Part shown: positions 43,312 to 52,014 of the stretch, piece after piece
How the letters are laid out: every line of letters starts with the position of its first letter
Position numbering within the stretch: position 1 is the stretch's first letter
Source: BOG-908 sp964242595
GTDB lineage: Bacteria; Pseudomonadota; Alphaproteobacteria; Acetobacterales; Acetobacteraceae
DNA: 62,418 nucleotides
Reading direction: 5' to 3'
NCBI GenBank assembly: GCA_964242595.1
Contig: CAXTBC010000016.1
Location: 1-62,418 of the forward strand
Translations under genes and position numbers: made by a program
Notes under the pieces: model-generated
The model's input: the letters and a program-made list of their open reading frames with translations, nothing else
What the model was told of the DNA's origin: nothing
Database searches by the model: none

Positions 43312-44853
43312 ATGTCGAGCGGCAGCGCCCACCCTCCGATGAGCGATCCTGCCGTGCTATCGCGTGCCAAGCAGGCACCGGCCTGCAGCTTCGTCATCTT
43401 CGGCGCAGGCGGGGACCTCACACGGCGCCTGCTGATGCCGGCGCTCTACAACCTCCGCCTGGCCGGCCTGCTGGACGAAGGTTTCAGGATCATCGGCGTC
43501 GATGCGCGCGAGATGGACGACGAGGCGTTCCGCGCGCATCTCGGCGAAGCGATGACGCACTTCGTCACCGAGCGACGTGGCGACACGGCGGGCACGCTGG
43601 ACCAGGCGGCCTGGAACTGGATGAGCACGCGGCTGAGCTACCTCGCCGGCGATTTCGGCAACCCGGACACCTTCACGCGCCTGGGCGCCGTGCTGCCGGA
43701 CGGTGGCAACGTGGTGTTCTACTGCGCCACCGCCGCTCGTTTCTTCGACGTGGTGGCGGAGCAGTTGCACCGCGCCACGCTGCTGCAGGAGAGCGAGACC
43801 GGCTTCCGCCGCATGGTGGTGGAGAAGCCGTTCGGCCACGACCTGGCCAGCGCCCGCGCGCTGAACGCCTCGCTGCTGGCGGTGATGAACGAGAGCCAGA
43901 TCTACCGGATCGACCACTATTTGGGCAAGGAGACTGTCCAGAACATCATGGCGCTGCGTTTCTCCAACGGCATCTTCGAGCCGATTTGGAAGCGCGACAA
44001 CATCGACCACGTGCAGATCACCGTCGCCGAGACGGTGGGTGTGGAACGGCGCGGCAAGTTCTACGAAGGCACCGGCGCGCTGCGCGACATGGTGCCCAAC
44101 CACATCTTCCAGCTCCTCTCGATGGTGGCAATGGAAGCCCCCACTTCGTTCGACGCCGACGCTGTGCGAACGGAAAAGGCCAAGGTGCTCCAGGCAATCC
44201 ACCCGATGATCGGCCGCACCGCCGTGCACGACGTGGTGCGCGGCCAGTACCGCGCCGGCCGCTACGGCACGCAGGCCGTGCCCGGCTACCGCCAGGAGCC
44301 CGACGTGGACGGCAACTCCAGCACGGAAACCTACATCGCCATGAAGCTGGCGATCGACAACTGGCGCTGGGCCGGCGTGCCGTTCTACATCCGCACCGGC
44401 AAGCGGCTGACCCACCGCAGCACGGAGATCTCCATCCACTTCAAGCAGGCGCCGTTCGCCCTGTTCCGCGACACGCCGGTCGACAAGCTGACGCCGAACA
44501 TCATGTTCCTGCACATCCAGCCCACCGAGGGCGTGACGCTGCAGTTCAGCGCCAAGGTGCCCGGGCCGCGCGTGAAGCTCGGCGGCGTCAGCATGAACTT
44601 CAACTACGCCGACCATTTCCACGAAGGCCCAAGCACGGGCTACGAGACGCTGCTTTACGATTGCCTGGTCGGCGACGCCACGCTGTTCCAGCGCGCCGAC
44701 AACGTGGAAGCCGGCTGGTGCGTGGTGCAGCCGGCGCTGGATGCGTGGGACGACGGGCACATCCACGTTCACCCCTACGCCGCCGGCAGCGAAGGTCCGG
44801 ACGAAGCCACCGAGCTGCTCCGCCGCGACCACCGCCACTGGATCCCCACCTGA
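43312..44853 (+). CDS. zwf: Glucose-6-phosphate 1-dehydrogenase
   Basis: First enzyme of the oxidative pentose-phosphate branch. Nucleotide motif IFGAGGDLTRRLLMPALYNL (a variant of GASGDLAxRK), active-site signature RIDHYLGKETVQN, and substrate-side FYIRTGKRLTHRSTEISIHF. 513 residues. A Shine-Dalgarno-like GAGGAAC overlaps the gnd stop. Its TGA overlaps the next ATG (TGATG). Confidence 0.97.
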   Translation: MSSGSAHPPMSDPAVLSRAKQAPACSFVIFGAGGDLTRRLLMPALYNLRLAGLLDEGFRIIGVDAREMDDEAFRAHLGEAMTHFVTERRGDTAGTLDQAAWNWMSTRLSYLAGDFGNPDTFTRLGAVLPDGGNVVFYCATAARFFDVVAEQLHRATLLQESETGFRRMVVEKPFGHDLASARALNASLLAVMNESQIYRIDHYLGKETVQNIMALRFSNGIFEPIWKRDNIDHVQITVAETVGVERRGKFYEGTGALRDMVPNHIFQLLSMVAMEAPTSFDADAVRTEKAKVLQAIHPMIGRTAVHDVVRGQYRAGRYGTQAVPGYRQEPDVDGNSSTETYIAMKLAIDNWRWAGVPFYIRTGKRLTHRSTEISIHFKQAPFALFRDTPVDKLTPNIMFLHIQPTEGVTLQFSAKVPGPRVKLGGVSMNFNYADHFHEGPSTGYETLLYDCLVGDATLFQRADNVEAGWCVVQPALDAWDDGHIHVHPYAAGSEGPDEATELLRRDHRHWIPT

Positions 44854-45665
44854 TGACGATCCGCCTCCTCGTCTCGGACATCGACGGCACGCTGGTCACC
44901 AAGGATAAGGAACTCACCCCGCAGGTGCGCGAGGCCACCGGCCTCCTCGTGGAGCACGGCATCAAGCTGGTCCTGGTCAGCAGCCGCCCGCCGCACGGCG
45001 TGGCCATCTTCGCCGACGCGCTGCAGCTCGACACGCCGCGCGCCGCCTTCAACGGCGGCGTGTTCACCTCGCCGGAGGGCCGCGTGTTGCGCGCCGAGTT
45101 GCTGGCCGAGGACGCCGCGCGCGAGGCGCTGGCCTACCTGCAGGCGGAAGGCGTCTCGCCCTGGCTGTTCACCATCGACGAGTGGCTGCTGACCGACCCT
45201 GCAGGCGACTACGTTTCCTGGGAACAGCGCACGGTGCGCATGGAGCATCGGGTGGTGCCGGACCTTACGGCGGCCGCAGGCCAGGCGGGCAAGATCATGG
45301 CCGCCTCGAAGGACTTCGCGAAGCTGGCCGCCTGCGAGGCGGAACTCCAGAAGCGCCTGGCCGGCCGCGCCGCCGTGCACCGCAGCCAGGACTACTACCT
45401 CGACATCACCCACCCTCTCGCCAACAAGGGCGAGGCGGTGCGGCAGGCCGCCAGCCTGCTCGACGTTCCCCTGCACGAGACGGCCTGCATCGGCGACATG
45501 CCGAACGACCTGCCGATGTTCTCCGTGGCCGCCCACCGCGTCGCCATGGGCAACGCGCCACCGGACATGCAGGCGGAAGCCGACTACGTGACCGCCACCA
45601 ACCAGGAGAGCGGCTGGGCGCAGGCTGTCACCGGATACATCCTGCCGCACAACGCACGAGGGTAG
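44853..45665 (+). CDS. HAD-superfamily hydrolase, Cof type (first of a tandem pair)
   Basis: Probable sugar-phosphate phosphatase. HAD motif I is DIDGTLVTK with two Asp near residue 9, motif II is in VLVSSRPP, and motif IV is GDMPNDLPMF. The cap domain between them places it in class IIB (Cof family). 270 residues. The ATG overlaps the zwf stop, so it is co-translated with zwf. The substrate is unknown; an intermediate or damaged product of the pentose-phosphate route is a reasonable guess. Confidence 0.88.
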   Translation: MTIRLLVSDIDGTLVTKDKELTPQVREATGLLVEHGIKLVLVSSRPPHGVAIFADALQLDTPRAAFNGGVFTSPEGRVLRAELLAEDAAREALAYLQAEGVSPWLFTIDEWLLTDPAGDYVSWEQRTVRMEHRVVPDLTAAAGQAGKIMAASKDFAKLAACEAELQKRLAGRAAVHRSQDYYLDITHPLANKGEAVRQAASLLDVPLHETACIGDMPNDLPMFSVAAHRVAMGNAPPDMQAEADYVTATNQESGWAQAVTGYILPHNARG

Positions 45666-45668
45666 ATC

Positions 45669-46481
45669 ATGGCCGACATCAAGCTGCTCCTGGCCGACGT
45701 GGACGGCACGCTGGTCACCAAGGAGAAGCACCTCACCGACCGTGCGATCGCCGCTGTGCAGAAGCTGCGTGCCAAGGGGATCAAGTTCGCCATCACCAGC
45801 GGCCGGCCGCCGCGCGGCATGCAGATGCTGATCGCCCCGCTCGGCATCGACACGCCGGTGGCCGGCTTCAACGGCGGCCTGTGGGTGAACCCGGACCTCT
45901 CGCCCATCGAGGCGCGCACCCTGCCGCGCGCGGTCGCCGAACGCAGCATCGCGCTGCTGCGCGAGGCCGGGCTGGACCCCTGGGTGTACAGCGGCGAGGA
46001 CTGGCTGGTGGCCGACAAGGAGGCGCCGCACGTGGCGCGCGAGGCCTGGACGGTGAAGTTCGAGCCCATCGTCACCGCCGATTTCGGCCGCGCCCTCGAC
46101 AGCGCGGTCAAGATCGTGGGCGTCAGCGACGACCTGGACAAGGTGGAACAGGCGGAGAAGAAGGTGCGGCAGGAGCTGGGCAACCAGGCCTCCGCCGCCC
46201 GCTCGCAGCCCTACTACCTGGACATCACGCACCCCGAGGCCAACAAGGGTTACGCGATCGGCTTCCTCGCCAAGCGCCTCGGCCTGCGGACCGACGAGAT
46301 CGCCACCATAGGCGACCAGCCGAACGACACGCTGATGTTCAAGGAGAGCGGCCTGTCCATCGCGATGGGCAACGCCAGCGAGGCGGTGCAGAAGCAGGCC
46401 GACCAGGTCACCACGTCGTCGGAAGACGAGGGCTTCGCCAACGCCGTCGAGCGCTTCATCCTGGAGGCCGCCCATGGCTGA
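45669..46481 (+). CDS. HAD-superfamily hydrolase, Cof type (second of a tandem pair)
   Basis: A paralogue of the preceding gene, also exactly 270 residues and with the same layout: DVDGTLVTKEKHLTDRA (motif I), ITSGRPP (motif II), a near-identical DITHPEANKG segment and GDQPNDTLMF (motif IV). It starts 3 bp after the previous stop and overlaps pgl by 8 bp. The pair looks like a tandem duplication kept inside the operon, possibly with divided substrate range. The substrate is unknown. Confidence 0.88.
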   Translation: MADIKLLLADVDGTLVTKEKHLTDRAIAAVQKLRAKGIKFAITSGRPPRGMQMLIAPLGIDTPVAGFNGGLWVNPDLSPIEARTLPRAVAERSIALLREAGLDPWVYSGEDWLVADKEAPHVAREAWTVKFEPIVTADFGRALDSAVKIVGVSDDLDKVEQAEKKVRQELGNQASAARSQPYYLDITHPEANKGYAIGFLAKRLGLRTDEIATIGDQPNDTLMFKESGLSIAMGNASEAVQKQADQVTTSSEDEGFANAVERFILEAAHG

Positions 46482-47190
46482 GCCCGCTTTCGTCACCCTG
46501 GCCGATCCGGAGGCGCTGGCCACCCACGTGGCCGACTGGCTGATCGCCCTGGCGCGCGCCAGCACGGGCCGCTTCGCGGTGGCGCTGTCCGGCGGTTCCA
46601 CGCCCAAGCGCCTGTTCGAGATCCTCGCCGAGCCGGCCCGCGCCAGCCTGTTCCCGTGGGACCGCACCCACCTGTTTTGGGGCGACGAGCGTTTCGTGCC
46701 GCAAGACGATCCCGACAGCAACTACGGCATGACGCACCGCGCCCTGTTGGACCGCGTGCCGATCCCGCCGGAGAACGTCCATCCCATGCCGACCACAGGC
46801 TTTCCCAGCCCGGCCGCGCGCGCCTACCAGGCGACCTTGCAGACCTATTACGGCGCCGAATCGCTGGACATGACCCGGCCGCTGTTCGACGTGGTGTTCC
46901 TCGGCCTGGGCGAGAACGGCCACACCGCGTCGCTCTTCCCGGACACGCCGTCGCTCAACGAGACGCTGGCCTGGGTGGCCCCGGTGGTCGACCACGTGCC
47001 GCAACCGCGCCTGACGCTCACCTACCCGGCCATCGCCTGCAGCCGCTACGTGGCGTTCCTGGTAGCGGGCGCCGGCAAGCGCGCGGTGCTGCGCCGGGTG
47101 CTGGACAAAGACCGGTCGCAGCCCGCGGCCCGCGTCTCGTCAGTAGGCGAGCTGATATGGTTCACGGACGAGGCGGCGGCCGCAGAGTAA
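46474..47190 (+). CDS. pgl: 6-phosphogluconolactonase
   Basis: Hydrolyses 6-phosphogluconolactone made by Zwf. Family landmarks are VALSGGSTPKRLFEIL, LFWGDERFVPQDDPDSNYGM and FLGLGENGHTASLFPDTPSL. 238 residues. It overlaps the second HAD gene by 8 bp. It closes the zwf-gnd set; rpiA follows across a single-arm repeat. Confidence 0.96.
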   Translation: MAEPAFVTLADPEALATHVADWLIALARASTGRFAVALSGGSTPKRLFEILAEPARASLFPWDRTHLFWGDERFVPQDDPDSNYGMTHRALLDRVPIPPENVHPMPTTGFPSPAARAYQATLQTYYGAESLDMTRPLFDVVFLGLGENGHTASLFPDTPSLNETLAWVAPVVDHVPQPRLTLTYPAIACSRYVAFLVAGAGKRAVLRRVLDKDRSQPAARVSSVGELIWFTDEAAAAE

Positions 47191-47231
47191 GAAGCGCGAA
47201 GTCCGATAGCCAAGCCCGAACCGTTCCCCAC

Positions 47232-47293
47232 CACCCGACAGGAAGCAAAAGCTTTTTGGTTCTTTTTCTCGAAAAAGAACTGCTTTCTCCTCT
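47232..47293. repeat. Two-arm palindromic element, copy 9 (single arm)
   Basis: Right half only: core ACCCGACAGGAAGC, then a GTTC-type arm with CTCG centre (TTCTTTTTCTCGAAAAAGAA). It lies between pgl and rpiA. The stretch after the pgl stop (TAAGAAGCGCGAAG) may be the remains of the lost left edge. Confidence 0.85.
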
Positions 47294-47309
47294 TTCACCG
47301 AGGTCAAGG

Positions 47310-47990
47310 ATGCCAACCCGAGACGACCTGAAACGCGAAGCTGCCCGCCAAGCCGCCGAGCTCGTCCAGGACGGCATGGTCGTGGGCCTGGGCACCGGCT
47401 CCACCGCCACCTTTTTCATCGAAGCCGTCATCGCCCGCAAGCCGGAGATCCTCTGCATTCCCACCTCCGAGCGCAGCGCTGCACAGGCCCGCGCCGGCGG
47501 CCTCGTCCTCACCGATTTCGCGCACCATACCAGCATCGACGTCTGCGTGGACGGCGCCGACGAGATCAGGCGCGGCAGCCTGGATCTGGTCAAAGGCCTG
47601 GGTGGCGCCTTGCTGCGCGAGAAGCTGGTGGCCAGCGCGGCCAAGCGCCTCGTGATCATCGCGGACAGTGTCAAGCTCGTGGACCAGCTCGGCACCACCG
47701 TGCCGGTGCCGGTCGAGGTCACGCCGTTCGGGTGGGAGCTGACCCGCGCGCGGCTGGGCGCCCTGGCCACCACCACGACACGGCGTCTGCAAGACGGCGA
47801 CACCCCCACCATTACCGACGGCGGCAACTACATCATCGACTGCGGCTTCGGCGTTATCGCCGACGCCGCAACGACCAATCGCGCGTTGCGCGAGATCGTG
47901 GGCGTAGTGGAAACCGGCCTTTTTGTCGGCATGGCCGAGCTGGCGTTGGTGGCCGGAGAGGACGGCGTGCAGCGGCTGTTGCGCGCGTGA
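47310..47990 (+). CDS. rpiA: Ribose-5-phosphate isomerase A
   Basis: Interconverts ribulose-5-phosphate and ribose-5-phosphate. Landmarks are VVGLGTGSTATFFIEAV, DGADEIRRGSLDLVKGLGGA with the catalytic acid region, and LREKLVASAAKRLVIIADS. 226 residues, normal for RpiA. The TGA stop overlaps the gntK GTG (GTGA). Confidence 0.96.
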   Translation: MPTRDDLKREAARQAAELVQDGMVVGLGTGSTATFFIEAVIARKPEILCIPTSERSAAQARAGGLVLTDFAHHTSIDVCVDGADEIRRGSLDLVKGLGGALLREKLVASAAKRLVIIADSVKLVDQLGTTVPVPVEVTPFGWELTRARLGALATTTTRRLQDGDTPTITDGGNYIIDCGFGVIADAATTNRALREIVGVVETGLFVGMAELALVAGEDGVQRLLRA

Positions 47991-48529
47991 GCGGAGCGGC
48001 TCCGGCAGGCAACCCCGTCGTCATCGTCATGGGCGTGTCCGGCTCGGGCAAGTCCACCATAGCCGAGGCGGTGAACGCGCAACTTCATTGGCCCTACCAG
48101 GAGGGCGACGAGCTGCACCCGGCGGCCAACGTGCGCAAGATGCAGTCGGGCACGCCGCTGACGGACGCCGACAGGGTGCCGTGGCTGGCGGCTGTCCGGT
48201 GCTGGATCGACGCACGGGTGACGGCCGGCGAGCCTGGGATGATCACCTGCTCGGCGTTGAAGCGCGCCTACCGCGAGGGCCTGGTCGGCGGGCGCCCCCA
48301 GGTGCGTCTGCTCTACCTGCGGGCAGACAGGGCGCTGCTGGAGCACCGGCTGGCACGCCGGACCGGCCACTTCATGCCGCCTAGTCTCTTGGACAGCCAG
48401 TTGCAAACGCTAGAGGAGCCGCAAGCCGACGAACACCCGTTGGTCGTCCGTGTCGACGGATCTCCAGAGGAAATCGTGGCCTCGGCGTTGGACGCCTTGC
48501 GCGGGATAGGGGTTAGCTTGGGAAAGTAA
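47987..48529 (+). CDS. gntK: Gluconokinase
   Basis: Phosphorylates gluconate to 6-phosphogluconate, feeding Gnd directly. P-loop GVSGSGKST at about residues 16-24; YQEGDELHPAANVRKMQSG and SALKRAYREGLVGG are GntK hallmarks. 180 residues from GTG 47987, which overlaps the rpiA stop; a shorter start at ATG 48030 would cut into the P-loop and is unlikely. The TAA stop is also the first three bases of the following element (TAAGGAAGG). Confidence 0.94.
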   Translation: MSGAAPAGNPVVIVMGVSGSGKSTIAEAVNAQLHWPYQEGDELHPAANVRKMQSGTPLTDADRVPWLAAVRCWIDARVTAGEPGMITCSALKRAYREGLVGGRPQVRLLYLRADRALLEHRLARRTGHFMPPSLLDSQLQTLEEPQADEHPLVVRVDGSPEEIVASALDALRGIGVSLGK

Positions 48530-48592
48530 GGAAGGCCTCCTTTTTCTAGAAAAAGAAGCAAAAAGCTTTTGTTCGTGCTGTCGCGGTTTTTT
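48530..48592. repeat. Two-arm palindromic element, copy 10 (single arm)
   Basis: Left half only, CTTC-like but changed to CTCC at its outer edge (CTCCTTTTTCTAGAAAAAGA then AG), followed by CAAAAAGCTTTTG and CTGTCGCGG. It lies in the convergent gap between gntK and the small hypothetical gene. Confidence 0.82.
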
Positions 48593-48615
48593 CTTCCAGC
48601 TGCGGTTTTCGCGGG

Positions 48616-48957
48616 CTAGCTCGCCAGGCCCAGGAGGCGCAGCCAGCCTGCGCGTTGCCGCTTCTGTGCCGGCCGCAGCGCCTCCAGCAGGGTCTTGAGC
48701 GTTTCGAACGCGCGTGGGCGTCCATAAGGTGTCTGAGCGAACACGGCGGTCTGGGTGCGCCACAACGTCAGCGTGGGGGCCTTGCGGCCGGCGGCCATGA
48801 TGATCAGCATCTCCTCGAACTCCGCACCGTCCAGGACCTGGTCGGTCGAGATGCTCAGCCGCAAATCCCGCTGCTCGGCCCAGCTTCTTACGAGCAGCAG
48901 CTCCTCGATGGAAAAGGCGATGGCATAGGGGGCGGCAACGCGTGTGAGGTTGGACAT
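48616..48957 (-). CDS. Small hypothetical protein
   Basis: 113 residues from ATG 48957 (MSNLTRVAAPYAIAFSIEEL). It is predicted soluble, with no signal peptide or membrane segment, and has a basic C-terminus (PAQKRQRAGWLRLLGLAS). No family is recognised. A longer in-frame start at 49014 is possible. It is convergent with gntK and divergent from phaB. GC pattern and codon use look like the neighbours, so it is probably a real gene. Confidence 0.65.
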   Translation of the reverse strand: MSNLTRVAAPYAIAFSIEELLLVRSWAEQRDLRLSISTDQVLDGAEFEEMLIIMAAGRKAPTLTLWRTQTAVFAQTPYGRPRAFETLKTLLEALRPAQKRQRAGWLRLLGLAS

Positions 48958-49090
48958 GGCAGCGGTTTCCGGTCGGCAACGCGGGTGGGTGGGCAACGCA
49001 CCGACGCATCCCATTGTTCAGCAGCCTGGTAAAAATCTGCTTAACCGTTTCGAGTCGTCAACCGCGTTGTGTATGCCGCCGATTAAGATA

Positions 49091-49101
49091 TTGCAACGCA
49101 A
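49091..49101. promoter_or_regulatory. Candidate operator in the phaB upstream region
   Basis: TTGCAACGCAA is an inverted repeat (TTGC-N3-GCAA) in the 234-bp divergent gap, about 90 bp upstream of the phaB ATG. PhaR-type PHB regulators bind CTGC/GCAG-like dyads of this spacing, so a PhaR site is conceivable, but the match is not exact. The rest of 48958-49191 shows only a good Shine-Dalgarno (AGGGAGG) before phaB. Confidence 0.3.
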
Positions 49102-49191
49102 CAAACGTCACGTTTCAGGAGAGGCCCTTGCCGTGTCGCCTGGCGCCGCGTCATATGCCTTTCCAACAAGATAGCACCAGGGAGGCAGGAC

Positions 49192-49914
49192 ATGGCACGC
49201 ATCGCACTCGTGACAGGCGGCACGCGGGGCATCGGGGCAACGATCAGCCAGACGCTGAAGGCTGCCGGCCGCGAGGTGGTTGCCAGCTATGCCGGCAACG
49301 ATGCCGCCGCCCAGGCCTTCCACACCGAAACCGGCATCACCACGCTCAAGTTCGACGCAGGGGATTTCGAAGCCTGCCAGAAGTCTGTCGAAAAGATTCA
49401 TGCCGAACACGGCCCGATCGAGATCCTGGTCAACAACGCCGGCATCACCCGAGACGGCGTGATGTCCAAGATGTCGCGCGACATGTGGGACTCGGTGATC
49501 GACACCAACCTCGGGTCCTGCTTCAACCTCTGCAAGCTCACCTTCGATGCGATGCGGGCCGCCAAGTTCGGCCGTATCGTCAACGTCGGCTCCATCAACG
49601 GCCAGGCCGGGCAGTACGGACAGGTGAACTACGCGGCAGCCAAATCAGGCATCCACGGCTTCACCAAGGCGCTCGCGCAGGAAGGCGCACGCTACGGCAT
49701 CACGGTCAACGCCATAGCACCGGGCTACGTGGACACCGACATGGTACGCGCGGTTCCGGAGGACGTGCTGCAGAAGATCATCAGCCGCATCCCCGTCGGC
49801 CGGCTGGGACGTGCGGACGACATTGCCCGAGGGGTGGCGTTCCTGACCGCGGACGACGCGGACTTCGTGACGGGCGCCACGCTGTCCATCAACGGCGGGC
49901 AGCACATGTACTGA
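49192..49914 (+). CDS. phaB: Acetoacetyl-CoA reductase PhaB
   Basis: Short-chain dehydrogenase reducing acetoacetyl-CoA to (R)-3-hydroxybutyryl-CoA for polyhydroxybutyrate. Cofactor motif TGGTRGIG at residues ~8-15, NNAG, and the catalytic Ser, Tyr and Lys in NVGSINGQAGQYGQVNYAAA and AKSG. The GQAGQYGQVNYAAAK and NAIAPGYVDTDMV segments are characteristic of PhaB rather than FabG. 240 residues. It has a strong Shine-Dalgarno, and no phaA or phaC is nearby. Confidence 0.93.
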   Translation: MARIALVTGGTRGIGATISQTLKAAGREVVASYAGNDAAAQAFHTETGITTLKFDAGDFEACQKSVEKIHAEHGPIEILVNNAGITRDGVMSKMSRDMWDSVIDTNLGSCFNLCKLTFDAMRAAKFGRIVNVGSINGQAGQYGQVNYAAAKSGIHGFTKALAQEGARYGITVNAIAPGYVDTDMVRAVPEDVLQKIISRIPVGRLGRADDIARGVAFLTADDADFVTGATLSINGGQHMY

Positions 49915-49931
49915 GGAGGCGGGGCGAAAGC

Positions 49932-49997
49932 ATGGGCTCTGCCCCAAACCCCGTCTTGCGCAGCACGCATTCGCGTGACGGGGCCTCGAGGCCCAGA
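49932..49997. repeat. 3'-end GC-rich palindromic repeat, copy B3 (inverted)
   Basis: An inverted copy of the B repeat: GGGCTCTGCCCCAAACCCCG, then a self-complementary insert (GCGCAGCACGCATTCGCG) and GGGGCCTCGAGGCCC. It begins 17 bp after the phaB stop, with its GAGCCC end facing the gene, the same relation as copy B2 has to ligA. Confidence 0.85.
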
Positions 49998-50119
49998 CTC
50001 ATCCGGTTAAGGTTTTGACAAACAGGTCTTAAGAATTGTCTGTCGGGGTTAAGGGCGGAACGCTCGGCCTTTATTAAGAAGTCCCTAAGGCCATCAGTAT
50101 TTGACCCATTTAAGCAATC

Positions 50120-50178
50120 CTAAACAGATGGGGGTCTGGGGCCTCGAGGCCCCAGCGGGGTTTGGGGCAGAGCCCCAT
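50120..50178. repeat. 3'-end GC-rich palindromic repeat, copy B4
   Basis: Identical over 59 bp to copy B1 at 71-129. It lies 25 bp beyond the 3' end of the VOC gene (minus strand), again with the GCAGAGCCCC end facing the stop codon. Between B3 and B4 (49998-50119) there is AT-richer sequence with no recognisable gene. Confidence 0.9.
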
Positions 50179-50203
50179 TCTTGCTCAAAAGCGCCATCTC
50201 ATC

Positions 50204-50989
50204 TCACCCCTCAAGAACAACCAAGTGCCCATCCGGGTCCCGACGCAGCAGCAAAGGTCCCGTCCCCACGCTGAACACCAGCCGGCTCGCCGCTATGGCC
50301 GAAGCGTCCCGGTCGCCAGCCGACCGCCCCCGCGGCGTCCGGTAACACAGCAGCTCCAGATGCGGCGCCGGCACCTGGGCCATCAGCGCGACGACGTCCA
50401 CGCTCACACCGTCCAGCCCGTCGAGCGCATCCTGCGCCGGCCCCTTGTTCACCTGCCGTGCCGTCTCCACCAGTCCCAGCTCGCCGGCGTAGAAGGCAAC
50501 GCTGCGGGCCACATCGGCGACCGCGATCGCCGAGTGGTCGATCCCGCCTTCCGTAAGCGGGTCCGACCTGGGGAACTGGATCAGCTCCAGCGGGTGGCCG
50601 TCCGGATCGCGGAACTTGAACGCCGTGATCCCGCCAGGCAGCAGGACCGGACCGTGGCGCGAGATGGGCGTGAACGGAAACGCGCACAGCCGTGCGTAGG
50701 CCGAAGCCATGTCGCCGGTCACCAGGGCGCAGTGCTGGAACCAGGCATCGTTGCTATGGCTACCCTCGGGATAGGGTGCGCCCGGCGGGTCGCACTGGGT
50801 CAGCTCGATCACCTGGGCGCCGCGTTGCAGGCGCGCCGTCTGCACCGTGCGCACGCCGAGCAGGGCGGCACAGGCCGGGTCAGCACGCACCGGACTGGCG
50901 GTGAACCCCAGCGCCTCCTCGTAGAATCGCAGCGCGTCCGTCACGCTGCCGACGTTGAGGCCCACGCGATCCAACCGTTGTGCCGTCAT
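50204..50989 (-). CDS. VOC-superfamily protein with two glyoxalase-like domains
   Basis: 261 residues built of two vicinal-oxygen-chelate modules. The first runs from LDRVGLNVGSVTDALRFYEE to FKFRDPDGHPLELIQFP, the second from IDHSAIAVADVARSVAFYAG to LLRRDPDGHLVVLEG. Metal-type His/Glu positions can be seen in both. It may act as a dioxygenase, isomerase or lyase; the substrate is unknown. ATG 50989 overlaps the SMP-30 stop (ATGA), so the two are one operon. Confidence 0.85.
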   Translation of the reverse strand: MTAQRLDRVGLNVGSVTDALRFYEEALGFTASPVRADPACAALLGVRTVQTARLQRGAQVIELTQCDPPGAPYPEGSHSNDAWFQHCALVTGDMASAYARLCAFPFTPISRHGPVLLPGGITAFKFRDPDGHPLELIQFPRSDPLTEGGIDHSAIAVADVARSVAFYAGELGLVETARQVNKGPAQDALDGLDGVSVDVVALMAQVPAPHLELLCYRTPRGRSAGDRDASAIAASRLVFSVGTGPLLLRRDPDGHLVVLEG

Positions 50990-51885
50990 GGGAACTGCGC
51001 GCCGCGCACGTTGGTGTAGACGGCCATCAGGCTGTGCCCCGCGCAGATGAACAGGCGCGAACGGTTGCGGCCGCCGAACGCGACGTTACCGACGGTGCAA
51101 TCCGTCATGATCTTGCCGAGCAACGCTCCCTCGGGGCTGATGCAGTGCACCCCGTCGCCCGCGCTCGTCCACACCCGGCCGTCCTCGTCGCACCGGAACC
51201 CGTCGGCCAGGCCGGGCGAGACCGCGTGGAACACGCGGCCCTGCTGCAGCCGGGCACCGTCCACCACCTCGTAGGCGCGGATGTGGAGCGCTGCGGTGCC
51301 GCCGAACTGCAGGCCGGTCTCTGCGATGTACAGCGTGCGTTCGTCGGGCGAGAAGCACAGGCCGTTCGGCCCGTCGAAATCGTCGGCCACCACGGCGAGC
51401 GCTCCTGTTGCCGGATGGATCCGATAGACCGTGGCCGGCAGCTCGGCCGCCTGCTTGCCGCCCTCGTAGTCGGTGTTGATGCCGTAAGGCGGGTCGGTGA
51501 ACCAGATGCCGCCGTCGCTGTGCACCACTACGTCGTTAGGGCTGTTCAACCGCTTGCCCTCGAAACGATCGGCCAGCACCGTCACGCTGCCGTCGATCTC
51601 GGTGCGCGTGACGCAACGTCGCTTATGGGAACAGCCGATCAGCCTTCCTTGCCGATCCCGCGTGTGGCCGTTGGCGAAGCCGGAGGGCTGTCGGAACACG
51701 CTCACGCCGCCGTCTTCCGTCCAGCGCAATACGCGGTCGTTCGGGATGTCGCTGAAGAGCAGCTGGTTGGCGTCGGCGCACCAGACGGGGCCTTCCAGCC
51801 AGGCGTAGCCTTGGCCTAGCGTCAGGAGCTCGGCATTCGGGAGGACCAAGGCGCGGAAGGCGGGGTCCGTGAAGGTGTAAGTCAA
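50986..51885 (-). CDS. SMP-30/gluconolactonase-like protein
   Basis: Six-bladed beta-propeller hydrolase of the SMP-30/gluconolactonase/LRE family, probably a sugar lactonase. Landmarks are WLEGPVWCADANQLLFSDIP, NSPNDVVVHSDGGIWFTDPP (metal Asn), GPNGLCFSPDERTLYIAETG and the late Asp in PGLADGFRCDEDGRVW. The start TTG 51885 gives 299 residues. There is no ATG; the frame is open into the adjoining repeat element. It is coupled to the VOC gene downstream. Confidence 0.88.
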   Translation of the reverse strand: MTYTFTDPAFRALVLPNAELLTLGQGYAWLEGPVWCADANQLLFSDIPNDRVLRWTEDGGVSVFRQPSGFANGHTRDRQGRLIGCSHKRRCVTRTEIDGSVTVLADRFEGKRLNSPNDVVVHSDGGIWFTDPPYGINTDYEGGKQAAELPATVYRIHPATGALAVVADDFDGPNGLCFSPDERTLYIAETGLQFGGTAALHIRAYEVVDGARLQQGRVFHAVSPGLADGFRCDEDGRVWTSAGDGVHCISPEGALLGKIMTDCTVGNVAFGGRNRSRLFICAGHSLMAVYTNVRGAQFP

Positions 51886-52014
51886 GGCAAGCGGTTCTTT
51901 TTTGAAAAAAAGAACCAAAAAACTTTTGTTCCCTGTCGGGTGTCAGCAATGCACCACCCGACAGGAGGCAAAAGTTTTTTGCTTCTTTTTTTCAAAAAAG
52001 AAGTCCTTCCTTGC
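51884..52014. repeat. Two-arm palindromic element, copy 11
   Basis: The left arm is GTTC type (TTCTTTTTTGAAAAAAAGAA), the right arm CTTC type (CTTCTTTTTTTCAAAAAAGA then AG). Core TTCCCTGTCGGGTG ... CACCCGACAGGAGGC. One edge meets the TTG start of the SMP-30 gene, the other the TAA stop of the cupin gene (TAAGCAAGGAAGG). Confidence 0.92.
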
